Positions 41,933-48,304 of a stretch of 48,304 nucleotides of DNA are shown here, piece by piece (position 1 is the first letter of the stretch; each line of letters opens with the position of its first letter). Where the stretch lies: IMG/VR virus record IMGVR_UViG_3300033145_000758, positions 1 through 48,304 of that record; one strand, given 5' to 3'. Made by a program: the position numbers and the translations under genes. Source of the stretch: a virus. The notes under the pieces were generated by a model, which made no database searches, was not told where the DNA came from, and was given only the letters and a program-made list of their open reading frames with translations.

Positions 41933-42860
41933 TAAAGTCTCTACAAAGTTGTTTGAACGCTTTCAGATATCTGTAGAAAATAATGTCTACTCCCCTCAGC
42001 AAGATATCTTTAAACATTCTTCTCACTAAAGGGCCATGAACATCTTCAATCAGTACACCTTTTGGAATATCTATTTCATCCCAAGAAGATGAAGCATAAG
42101 CAAAGTAAGCATCACACATTACGAAGTCGTATTCATTCCAGGAAAATCCGTAGTCAATAGGCCTCAACATTCTCCACTTTGCAATATCTGCATTATTAAC
42201 CTTCCTTACAATAGATGATACACTAGTTAGTTTACTGACCTCTAATCTAAAAGAATCAAAGTGAGTTATAGGCCTGTTTTGTCTATCTATTGTAAGCCAT
42301 AAGATTTTTGGGTCTTTTGAGTATTTAGTTAGATACTCAACGAATTGATTAGCCCTGATATTTACAGAGTGCTTATCACATATTAAAGATCTTCCAGCAG
42401 AAGATATTCTTTTTCTCTCTCCGTCGTTTTTTAGGTAGTATTCTACCTGCTCTATTATATTGTTTTCATCCAAAGATACCATATTTACTTTGTCTTCAAA
42501 ACCTAATAGTCCAAGTTCGCCAATCCAGGGAGCTATCAACAGCGTCTCGCAAGCAGGGATTTCAAAATACTTAGCTACCGGATAATTCACTTCACCTCCA
42601 CAAGTTAAGCATATCTCGGATGAAGATATGAAGTGTGCAAAATCATCTTTGATGGGATAGTTCTCCCAATCCTCGGCGAATTTTCTTGCACATATATAGT
42701 CAAAGTAAGTTTTATTCTTTAAAGTGTTAAGTATATTTTCTCGGACTGGATAGTTTTTACCTACTGTTCCAGCAAGTACTACCTCCCTCACTTTGAGGTC
42801 GCTAGGCTTGAACATATCTACATCAACAGACATTGGAAGCCATATGAATTCTAGGCTCAT
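41847..42860 (-). CDS. Glycosyltransferase (CgeB/GT4-like) with apparently swapped domain order
   Basis: 337 residues. The N-terminal 195 residues look like the C-terminal GT domain of CgeB/DUF3880-type enzymes (FIWLPMSVDVDMFKPSD, VVLAGTVGKNYPVRENIL, LTCGGEVNYPVAKYFEIPACETLL, GRSLICDKHSVNIRANQF). The rest resembles their N-terminal domain (ILWLTIDRQ, FVMCDAYFAYASSSWDEIDIPKGVLIEDVHG, GVDIIFYRYLKAFKQL). The normal order is the reverse, so the gene looks circularly permuted or a remnant of a tandem array. It overlaps both neighbours. Confidence 0.75.
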   Translation of the reverse strand: MSLEFIWLPMSVDVDMFKPSDLKVREVVLAGTVGKNYPVRENILNTLKNKTYFDYICARKFAEDWENYPIKDDFAHFISSSEICLTCGGEVNYPVAKYFEIPACETLLIAPWIGELGLLGFEDKVNMVSLDENNIIEQVEYYLKNDGERKRISSAGRSLICDKHSVNIRANQFVEYLTKYSKDPKILWLTIDRQNRPITHFDSFRLEVSKLTSVSSIVRKVNNADIAKWRMLRPIDYGFSWNEYDFVMCDAYFAYASSSWDEIDIPKGVLIEDVHGPLVRRMFKDILLRGVDIIFYRYLKAFKQLCRDFNVQFKQQIQHRLCKDDRGQNSLASSSYN

Positions 42861-44448
42861 ATTCTTGAATATTCCTTATGTCAAGTTTCCATTTAGATTC
42901 AAATAGCTGATGGCTCTCCTTGATAGTTTTTCTGTTATATCTATCAGCCTTGTATTCAACTGAGCCTCCCCCTAAGTTCCTAATTGACAGATTACCGGAA
43001 GTCAATGTGATAGCTTTCCAACCGCTTCCTTCCATCTGCATGCATAGATCATAGTCCCAAAGTCCGACTTTATAGTTTTTATCTATTTCACAGGTTTTAA
43101 ATACTTCTCTTCTAAACAGTGTACTGGCAGATCCGACGAAAGATGTTTTTACAAACTGTTCAGGAATATTTAGAGGTATTCTCACGACATAATCTTTTCC
43201 TAAAGTCTTCAGATACTTTTGACCCTCGAAGGTAGAGGAGACTGCCCCAAGAGTGTCTACTCCCTCTAAGATATTGACTAAGAAATTTAAACTGCCTGGT
43301 TTAAACAAGACATCGTCATCAGCTAAGAGCATATAAGGAGAATCAAATAACCTTAGAGAACGCTTAACTAGTTCCCTGCGAGGCGCTCCAGTTCCCTGAT
43401 TGTACTTTGTGAAGTATACATTTGATTTATAGAATTTGTTAGACAAGTCAATTATAAGTCTTTTATCCTCTTCGCTAAGGTTTTCAGATCCTTGAACTCG
43501 TAGGCATAGACAGAGAGGGCCACTATAAGCACTCGGGAGATTAAGTAGGGATTCTTTGAGGTAGTTCAATCTAAGCCAAGAGAGCATAGCGATTGAGATT
43601 GGAGGCTTAGATCGGTTGTAAGATATAGCATCACTCGAGCCCCAATTATCTTCCATTTTGTTAAGATACTTAATCCAATTAGATTTAGACCATCTAATCA
43701 TAGATGAAGCCTTGTGCTGAATTAAGCAGTCTCTTACAGTAGTAGGCTTATGCCACAAGTGGTATGCTTTGCTTTTAAGTTTCTTAATTCTGCTTATGTA
43801 ACCGAGGGAACGTAACTTGGATAAAAAAGCATTATCTTCACCTCCCCAAGAACCAGCGAAGTCTTCTGGAATGCCTTTGACAGTGAAGAATAGATGTTTC
43901 GGAATTATAGTTATTCCACCAGCTGCACCGCCGATACTTGGAACTCTTACCCTTTCAGTGCCTTCCTTGTCTATATAACCTGACTCTAGATATTTATCAG
44001 TAGCTTCTTTACTAAGATAATTCATTGAGCTATAACCAGCATATACCTCGTTGCACCGTAAAAGTTCAGAAGCCCAATCTCGGTCAACTATTAAATCACC
44101 GTCCATTAAGACTAACATACTCCCTGAGGCAAGTTTCCTCACACCTCTATTGATTACCCAGGCTCTATGAAATATTCCTAAGAAAGGTGTAAATAGGTAT
44201 TTGTATCTACTCCCTAACCAAAGGCTTCTTTCTTTCCCTGCCTCATGAATGCAGATTTCTACTTTTTCGTCTAAGATAGTATTTAGGTTATCTAAACAGG
44301 CATTGAAGATAGACAGACGTTCTTGAGAGTGTTGATAAGGGATAATTATAGAGTAAGTGCTTGGAGTAGAGATAGGTGTAGATATATCAGATATCTGCCT
44401 CCTTAGTCCAATCCTACTCCTCCAACTAGTTTTTCCAGATAATCTCAT
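42823..44448 (-). CDS. Bifunctional glycosyltransferase with two GT-A domains
   Basis: 541 residues. The first domain (about 30-275) has YSIIIPYQHSQERL, the DxD-type LVLMDGDLIVDR and SWGGEDNAFLSKL, as in galactosyltransferase-C/chondroitin polymerase-like enzymes. The second (about 275-510) has ISIAMLSWLRLNYLKESLLN and MLLADDDVLFKPGS. Each could add a different sugar, building a repeating glycan. Start and stop overlap neighbours (ATGA at 44445). It is part of the sugar cassette that also has an epimerase, two further glycosyltransferases and a methyltransferase. Confidence 0.85.
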   Translation of the reverse strand: MRLSGKTSWRSRIGLRRQISDISTPISTPSTYSIIIPYQHSQERLSIFNACLDNLNTILDEKVEICIHEAGKERSLWLGSRYKYLFTPFLGIFHRAWVINRGVRKLASGSMLVLMDGDLIVDRDWASELLRCNEVYAGYSSMNYLSKEATDKYLESGYIDKEGTERVRVPSIGGAAGGITIIPKHLFFTVKGIPEDFAGSWGGEDNAFLSKLRSLGYISRIKKLKSKAYHLWHKPTTVRDCLIQHKASSMIRWSKSNWIKYLNKMEDNWGSSDAISYNRSKPPISIAMLSWLRLNYLKESLLNLPSAYSGPLCLCLRVQGSENLSEEDKRLIIDLSNKFYKSNVYFTKYNQGTGAPRRELVKRSLRLFDSPYMLLADDDVLFKPGSLNFLVNILEGVDTLGAVSSTFEGQKYLKTLGKDYVVRIPLNIPEQFVKTSFVGSASTLFRREVFKTCEIDKNYKVGLWDYDLCMQMEGSGWKAITLTSGNLSIRNLGGGSVEYKADRYNRKTIKESHQLFESKWKLDIRNIQEYEPRIHMASNVC

Positions 44449-45452
44449 GAATTATTCCAAGGTTGATCTTTGAGCATCTGTTCAAAGGACATTATCTTCC
44501 GATTGTCAAGCCATTGTTTTTCTTCTTGGCCGAGTTCAATAGATTTATCCCACCACTCTTCGACGTTAATGAACTTGCCGAACTTCTTTGTAATCATACC
44601 TTTGTTGCGATGCATCATAGGTTCGCCGCCGAGAACGTAGCAACTAATAAGAAATCCAAGTGCATGAGGGCCAAAGCCTGAGTTAGCCCATAAGCGATAT
44701 TTGTATCCGTCGCCGGAAGATACTTTGACAACATTAGGATTTCCTGTATTATCTATTTTAGGAAAAGGACCTATATGGATACAGGGAGAAGTAGGGACTG
44801 CCCAGTTTTTAAATCCGAGAAGCCAGGGCTTAACACCTATGTGCATATCTCCACCTCCCCAAGAGATACGATGTTTAGAGAGAGCTCCATACCCTCCAAG
44901 GCCACAGTCTTTATCAAGAAACCATTCTCGGCGACAAATCCATGGCATCCCTTTCCAAGTTATAGTTCTTTCATAATTATAAGCAGTGTTCCAATCTCCG
45001 AGTTCGTTGACTGACATATCTCGGCTGTGTTTAGCATTTTGTTCATGCTGGTGAGCCCAAGATATTGGAGCATGAGCAAAGGCAATAGTTGGGTCACTTA
45101 AATGTCTGTCCATGAAGTTTACTAAATCAAGAAGGCAGTTGTGGCCTACTAACATATGAGAGTCGATGCAAAAGATGTATTCCCCTGAGGATTTTTCAAC
45201 TGCTGTTTCCCGGGCTGTGAAGAGACATGGAAAGTCCTGATGGTAAATTCTTAGTGTTTTATCTTTGCAGTATCCGAGGGGAAGGACACTAGCTAATAAT
45301 GTATATATGTTAGGGTCAGAGTTATCTACAATTATTATCTCTCCGTTACCTTTACCAAGAGGGCGGAGTTCCTCGATGCAAGAGCGTACAGTTACAGCAA
45401 GCATTGAGGTGTCATTACGATTAGCAATAACTATTGACAGCTTTTTCTGCAT
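44445..45452 (-). CDS. GT2/GT27-like glycosyltransferase
   Basis: 335 residues. LSIVIANRNDTSMLAVTVRSC and EIIIVDNSD begin a GT-A fold. The metal site is FCIDSHMLVG (D97, H99), and the acceptor-side motif ISWGGGDMHIGVKPWLLGF followed by SPCIHIGPF resembles polypeptide GalNAc transferases (DxH, WGGEN, CSRVGH). This suggests initiation of sugar addition on protein Ser or Thr. It starts within the epimerase gene end (32-bp overlap). Confidence 0.8.
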   Translation of the reverse strand: MQKKLSIVIANRNDTSMLAVTVRSCIEELRPLGKGNGEIIIVDNSDPNIYTLLASVLPLGYCKDKTLRIYHQDFPCLFTARETAVEKSSGEYIFCIDSHMLVGHNCLLDLVNFMDRHLSDPTIAFAHAPISWAHQHEQNAKHSRDMSVNELGDWNTAYNYERTITWKGMPWICRREWFLDKDCGLGGYGALSKHRISWGGGDMHIGVKPWLLGFKNWAVPTSPCIHIGPFPKIDNTGNPNVVKVSSGDGYKYRLWANSGFGPHALGFLISCYVLGGEPMMHRNKGMITKKFGKFINVEEWWDKSIELGQEEKQWLDNRKIMSFEQMLKDQPWNNS

Positions 45453-46200
45453 ACCATTTAAAGGTTTTTTCTAAGCCTTTCTCCAAAGATATAAAAGAGG
45501 TAAAGTCTGAATATGTGTTTACTTTGTGTATCTCTTCAGCAATAGGATCAATGTAGAATATTTTGAGTCTCTTACCAAAATATTTTAGTGCTAGAGGATT
45601 GGCGATTTTTACTAGTTCATTAATGGAGATAGACCTGTTAGATGCCACTGTCTGTAGAGGACACTTGGCGTTTGTGATAGATCTTACTACATCATCTATG
45701 TAGACAAAGTTTCTAGTCTGAGTCCCATCTCCGTAGATATAGAAAGCTTCATTTTTAATTAAAGATTTAATCATGTTAGGAATTACACTGCTTTTATACT
45801 CAGACATAGGGCCGTAGACATTTGAGAATCTGAGAATGCATACTTCCAAATTAGATCTGAAGCATTCACAGAGTGCCTCACATGCTAACTTTGAGGCAAG
45901 ATAAGGAGATCTTGGTTTGTCGGCACTTGCTGAAGATGCAAAGATAAACTTTTTAAACCCGTAATCTCTGGCAAATTCAAGAAGGTTGGCAGTCTGAGTT
46001 ATATTTTTAGATATAGTTAGGGATAGATGCTTTGCTGACATTCTAACATCTGTTAGGGCAGATAGATGGACTAAGACATCAGCATTATGATGAAATAGGT
46101 TATTGATGTCTAGGATTGAATAAGGTAGGCTGAGTGAACTTAGATAACTAGTCAAGTTTCTACCTATGAAACCTTTATATCCAGTAATTAGATACTTCAT
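45421..46200 (-). CDS. NAD-dependent sugar epimerase/dehydratase
   Basis: 259 residues. An SDR-type Rossmann motif TGYKGFIG (G7, G10, G13) and the catalytic SPYLASK (Y and K of YxxxK) are clear, with FSNVYGP and GDGTQTRNFVYIDDVV downstream. Probably converts a nucleotide sugar (UDP-Glc or dTDP-hexose type) for the adjacent glycosyltransferases. The start follows directly on the stop of the gene at 46201. Exact substrate cannot be told. Confidence 0.85.
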   Translation of the reverse strand: MKYLITGYKGFIGRNLTSYLSSLSLPYSILDINNLFHHNADVLVHLSALTDVRMSAKHLSLTISKNITQTANLLEFARDYGFKKFIFASSASADKPRSPYLASKLACEALCECFRSNLEVCILRFSNVYGPMSEYKSSVIPNMIKSLIKNEAFYIYGDGTQTRNFVYIDDVVRSITNAKCPLQTVASNRSISINELVKIANPLALKYFGKRLKIFYIDPIAEEIHKVNTYSDFTSFISLEKGLEKTFKWYAEKAVNSYC

Positions 46201-46686
46201 TTAGTATTCAATTCTATAGATGATTAAATCAGGGCTTTCAAATATTCCTTCAGGCTTTTCGTTATTTCTTTTTAAGTCCCTTCCTATAGTTTTCAGAGGT
46301 TCGTTAATTAATTCTGGGCACATGATTCTTTGCGGACTATCAAGGCCTATATAATATCCGAAAAGATGTCGCCAGTCGTACTTTCGGTGTTTGAGTTTAT
46401 TCAGCTCAATAACCAACCTTATTTTCTCTTCAGGCGTTAAAGGATTTTTTAGGTAGCCAATATAAGAAGGGGGATACTTTTTGGAAAACTCATTGACTGA
46501 AGGCCCATCTTTAGTTGACTCATAGGCCAGGCAAAAGCCCATTTTAAAGCCCAGGAACCAGCCTACGTGATTAACCTTGTCGCCAGTAACTTTTCTTATC
46601 AACCAGCCAATCTTTGCTTGTCTGAAAGAAGCCTTCCAGAACAGAATCCCAAACTGTTTTAGGTTTTTTATCTTAATAGTTTTCAT
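46201..46686 (-). CDS. Permuted papain-like (NlpC/P60-type, YiiX-like) cysteine hydrolase
   Basis: 161 residues. The arrangement NHVGWF (H40) early and MCPELI (C123) late, with KYDWRHLFGYYIG between, is that of permuted NlpC/P60 or YiiX-like hydrolases. These enzymes cut amide or ester bonds in peptidoglycan or lipids. Together with the M15 peptidase at 46908 and the small membrane protein at 46713 it may form a lysis cassette, or act during entry. Confidence 0.7.
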   Translation of the reverse strand: MKTIKIKNLKQFGILFWKASFRQAKIGWLIRKVTGDKVNHVGWFLGFKMGFCLAYESTKDGPSVNEFSKKYPPSYIGYLKNPLTPEEKIRLVIELNKLKHRKYDWRHLFGYYIGLDSPQRIMCPELINEPLKTIGRDLKRNNEKPEGIFESPDLIIYRIEY

Positions 46687-46712
46687 TACTTCTGTCTTGG
46701 CGATTTAAGTAT

Positions 46713-46877
46713 CTAGTTCGCTAATCCGACTACTGCGCCAGCTATAGCCATTGATTTTACTTGCTTACCAGACCAACTACCTGTTTGCATTTGCTGAGTT
46801 ATAACAGTAGCTGCACCAGTAGCAGCACTTAAGGATCCTACTACTGTCCCCATTAGATAACTTTTCCAGTTTTTCAT
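46713..46877 (-). CDS. Small membrane protein (possible holin)
   Basis: 54 residues, with GGAGA upstream of ATG 46877. Two hydrophobic Gly/Ala-rich stretches (YLMGTVVGSLSAATGAATVI and SMAIAGAVVGLA) are joined by a short polar linker. It sits between the M15 peptidase and papain-like hydrolase genes. Gly/Ala-rich small membrane proteins there are often holins. Confidence 0.6.
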   Translation of the reverse strand: MKNWKSYLMGTVVGSLSAATGAATVITQQMQTGSWSGKQVKSMAIAGAVVGLAN

Positions 46878-46893
46878 AACATTGTCTCCAATG

Positions 46894-46918
46894 AGATCGT
46901 TTAAAAATTAAACAATCT
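46894..46918. repeat. 25-bp dispersed palindrome, copy 15 (supplies a stop codon)
   Basis: On the minus strand the copy encodes the last codons (KIV) and the TAA stop of the M15 peptidase gene. Confidence 0.85.
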
Positions 46919-47198
46919 TCGGGTCGTACTCACAGTGGATATGATCTGTTTCATCAACTATGTCCCAATCAGGGCCAAGAACCTCTTTGAAATCAGAGGT
47001 CTTTAAACGAGAGTAATGAACAAAGTCAAATGCTAAGCCTTCATAGTGAAGAGATCCTGACATATGATTACCTTCTCGAAGAGAAGTAATATAAGTGTCA
47101 TGGCCACAGCTAGCAATTAAATCAGCTATTCGACCTAACCCTTTACGAGTAACGGCTTGAAGATCTCCCGTTACACCTTGCTTATACCAAACTGTCAT
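46908..47198 (-). CDS. M15-type D-alanyl-D-alanine peptidase (endolysin candidate)
   Basis: 96 residues from ATG 47198 (MTVWYKQGVTGDLQAV...). The longer frame to 47228 overlaps the terminase gene and lacks a site. Zinc ligands are seen in SLHYEGLAFDF (H51, D58) and DHIHCEYDP (H88), the M15 pattern. It cleaves peptide crosslinks in peptidoglycan at lysis or entry. Palindrome copy 15 provides its end. It overlaps the small-terminase gene by 17 bp. Confidence 0.8.
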   Translation of the reverse strand: MTVWYKQGVTGDLQAVTRKGLGRIADLIASCGHDTYITSLREGNHMSGSLHYEGLAFDFVHYSRLKTSDFKEVLGPDWDIVDETDHIHCEYDPKIV

Positions 47199-47760
47199 TG
47201 TCTTTATTTTCCTCCTCAGTTGGTTCAATAGTGATCATCCCTGACTCTTTAGCAGCTCGAATACCACGTTCTTTGAATGCCTTGATTTCTTCAGCGGTAA
47301 GTGTAGTGTGGACGGAATGGCTCTGAATACGAGTTGGGGCACGAAGGCCGGAAAGCTCAAGAGCAACTGTGTCAGCTACGTCTTTTTTATCTTTAAGACT
47401 GCATTCGCCAGATTCGTCATCAAATATTTTATGGTAAACTTCGAGGGCCTTATTAGTTAAAACACGAATCTTTTCACTAACCTTCTTCGCCTCATTATCT
47501 CTCTCAAGACGAATTTCGGAGAGTTTCATCTGTCCCAGCTCACTATTCAAGGTGTTAGAGACAGTCGCAGGGGTAATGTTAAGGATTTCAGCAATCTCAG
47601 CATGCTTGAACCCTCTTGCAGCAAGATTAACTATCTCATGGTTGCGCTGCCATAGCTGCTTAATCTCGCATTTCCTATCTTGGCCCTCGGGAACTCTTCT
47701 CCTATCTATATCCAGAAACTCAAACCCATAAAGGCCGTTTCTTCTCCTTACACCTTCCAC
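47182..47760 (-). CDS. Probable terminase small subunit (HTH protein)
   Basis: 192 residues from a GTG start at 47760, with AAGGAG upstream. A helix-turn-helix is visible (GFKHAEIAEILNITPATVSNTL), followed by a long charged helix and an acidic tail. It is the first gene of the leftward arm, about 60 bp after its consensus promoter. Its role as TerS is inferred from this position and from similarity in layout to HTH-type small terminases. A transcription regulator is a credible alternative, since terL is far away. Confidence 0.65.
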   Translation of the reverse strand: MEGVRRRNGLYGFEFLDIDRRRVPEGQDRKCEIKQLWQRNHEIVNLAARGFKHAEIAEILNITPATVSNTLNSELGQMKLSEIRLERDNEAKKVSEKIRVLTNKALEVYHKIFDDESGECSLKDKKDVADTVALELSGLRAPTRIQSHSVHTTLTAEEIKAFKERGIRAAKESGMITIEPTEEENKDNDSLV

Positions 47761-47802
47761 TGTTCACTCCTTAACAAATGTTAATAACATTCTCATGCTG
47801 TC

Positions 47803-47831
47803 ATTATAAAATGTTTCCCGGAACTTGTCAA
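47803..47831 (-). promoter_or_regulatory. Strong sigma70 promoter for the late (leftward) arm
   Basis: Minus strand TTGACA (47831-47826), exact 17-bp spacer, TATAAT (47808-47803), ending about 43 bp before the GTG at 47760. Perfect consensus. Confidence 0.9.
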
Positions 47832-48030
47832 TACATTTTTTAGTACCATTTTTCGATCTTTCAAATTAGGCATGATTCTCAGTATTGTTTTAATTAATTT
47901 TAATTAGTTTTTTAGTGAGCTGGAGATTGTACAACATTGTGTATTTATGAAAACTTCAGACAAAATGTGAGAGAGGTAACCTGCTGGTGTGCAGACGTAG
48001 TTTCCCCCATCGAGTTTTTTAATAAAAACC

Positions 48031-48058
48031 TTGACAAATGGGTATAGAAAGGTATAAT
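48031..48058 (+). promoter_or_regulatory. Strong sigma70 promoter for the early (rightward) arm
   Basis: TTGACA (48031-48036), 16-bp spacer, TATAAT (48053-48058), about 70 bp before the start of the junction-spanning gene at 48129. Confidence 0.85.
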
Positions 48059-48128
48059 GATAATGAATCATAATGATCTTTGAAAATTAAATAGTGTTTC
48101 ATAGTGGCGCTAAAATGGAGGTGTTACT

Positions 48129-48304
48129 ATGGAAACAGTTAACGGTGTGTATCAGATAGATTGTTCTATCAGGCCCGACGGTGAGTCGGATGAAAGGAAG
48201 CAGGTCACTCTAAATGTCAGGTTCAATAATGTCCCATTGAGGGACGTTATCACTAAGGCATTGTCATCGGTTCGTATTAGTTGGCAAAACGGACCTGGTA
48301 GGAA
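48129..48304 (+). CDS. Hypothetical early phage protein, 5' part (continues at base 1)
   Basis: The open frame begins METVNGVYQIDCSIRPDGES, with TGGAGGT upstream of the ATG, and runs off the window end. On the circular genome it continues to 304, giving 121 residues. See the first feature for the rest. It is the first product of the rightward promoter and is likely made early and strongly; function unknown. Confidence 0.85.
   Translation, partial: METVNGVYQIDCSIRPDGESDERKQVTLNVRFNNVPLRDVITKALSSVRISWQNGPGR
48191..48304. repeat. Direct repeat of the window start (circular contig overlap)
   Basis: Identical to bases 1-114, marking the circular join. Confidence 0.9.

Larger units (their letters stand above)
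47761..48128. other. Divergent control region without genes
   Basis: 368 bp between the divergent arms. It holds the leftward consensus promoter, an AT-rich middle (about 47835-48010) where I see no open frame or strong repeat, and the rightward consensus promoter. No full copy of the 25-bp palindrome is present. Confidence 0.7.

Noticed and set aside
42856-42884. TTGACA-17-TATGAG on the minus strand inside the glycosyltransferase genes as an internal promoter
   Set aside because: It lies within overlapping coding sequence, the -10 match is imperfect, and nothing else indicates transcription start there.
373-46918. The 25-bp palindromes as ordinary rho-independent terminators
   Set aside because: Most copies are not followed by a run of T and their arms are AT rich; several lie inside genes. 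True terminators here (343-372, 2893-2924) have GC-rich stems and T tails.
1-48304. tRNA genes, CRISPR arrays or insertion sequences
   Set aside because: No cloverleaf, no regularly spaced repeat array and no transposase frame were seen. Palindromes are too irregularly spaced for CRISPR.
1-48304. Temperate lifestyle
   Set aside because: No recombinase, excisionase or clear repressor gene was found in the complete genome. The ParB-type gene is fused to a methyltransferase and has no ParA partner, so plasmid-type partition is not supported.

Overview
The window is a complete circularised genome of a tailed bacteriophage, opened at an arbitrary point. Its last 114 bases (48191-48304) repeat its first 114 exactly, so the unit is 48,190 bp and one gene (48129 across the junction to 304) is split over the two ends. 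Portal, large terminase, an SU10-type (DUF5309) major capsid protein, head-tail adaptor and nozzle-like genes, large ejection-type proteins, and the absence of any recognisable sheath, long-tail tube or lambda-type tape measure suggest a short-tailed (podovirus-like) virion. I found no integrase, excisionase or recognisable CI-type repressor, so a virulent lifestyle is the simplest reading. Nearly every gene has a strong GGAGG ribosome binding site, and the clearest promoters are consensus sigma70 type. The host is an AT-leaning bacterium that I cannot name.

Layout. Two divergent transcription blocks leave the control region 47761-48128, which holds a leftward promoter (TTGACA-17-TATAAT) and a rightward one (TTGACA-16-TATAAT). 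The rightward block (48129 through 18502) is the early and replication arm. It starts with small unknown genes and an AT-rich repeat-bearing region (305-770, possible origin or regulatory region). It continues with an ATP-dependent DNA ligase, a HIRAN protein, an N6-adenine methyltransferase, a glutaredoxin, a Cas4/RecB-like nuclease, a Sak4-like ATPase with a DUF669-like ssDNA-binding protein, a DUF1599 protein, dCMP deaminase, a UDP-sulfoquinovose synthase (SQD1) homologue, a ParB-methyltransferase fusion, a UDG-like/DNA polymerase I fusion and a DUF3987 helicase-like ATPase. The leftward block (47760 down to 18541) is the late arm. It runs from a probable small terminase through lysis-type genes, a sugar cassette (epimerase, glycosyltransferases, methyltransferase), decoration-like proteins, a right-handed beta-helix tailspike with a signal peptide, large terminase, collar-type fibre, portal, scaffold, capsid, adaptor and nozzle. 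It ends in an ejection cassette that includes an 1861-residue polyvalent protein with an ADP-ribosyltransferase-like domain. The two arms converge at about 18.5 kb.

The most unusual content is as follows. (1) A family of 15 near-identical 25-bp palindromes (arms AGATCGTTTAA / TTAAACGATCT) is scattered through the genome, often fused to stop codons, and two in-frame copies bracket the ADP-ribosyltransferase domain. (2) A probable -1 frameshift at an AAACCCTTTT slippery site joins two ejection-module ORFs. (3) An SQD1-like gene, a GT27-like glycosyltransferase and Ser/Thr/Pro mucin-like repeats on head-module proteins may together form a sulfosugar or mucin-like virion glycosylation system. (4) One glycosyltransferase appears to have its two domains in swapped order. 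(5) A structured RNA candidate lies at 10.6-10.8 kb. (6) Genes 771-1753 form an extreme cytosine-poor island.

Five small genes (5193, 7484, 7892, 36479 and 46713) were found by direct reading of gaps between the larger genes.
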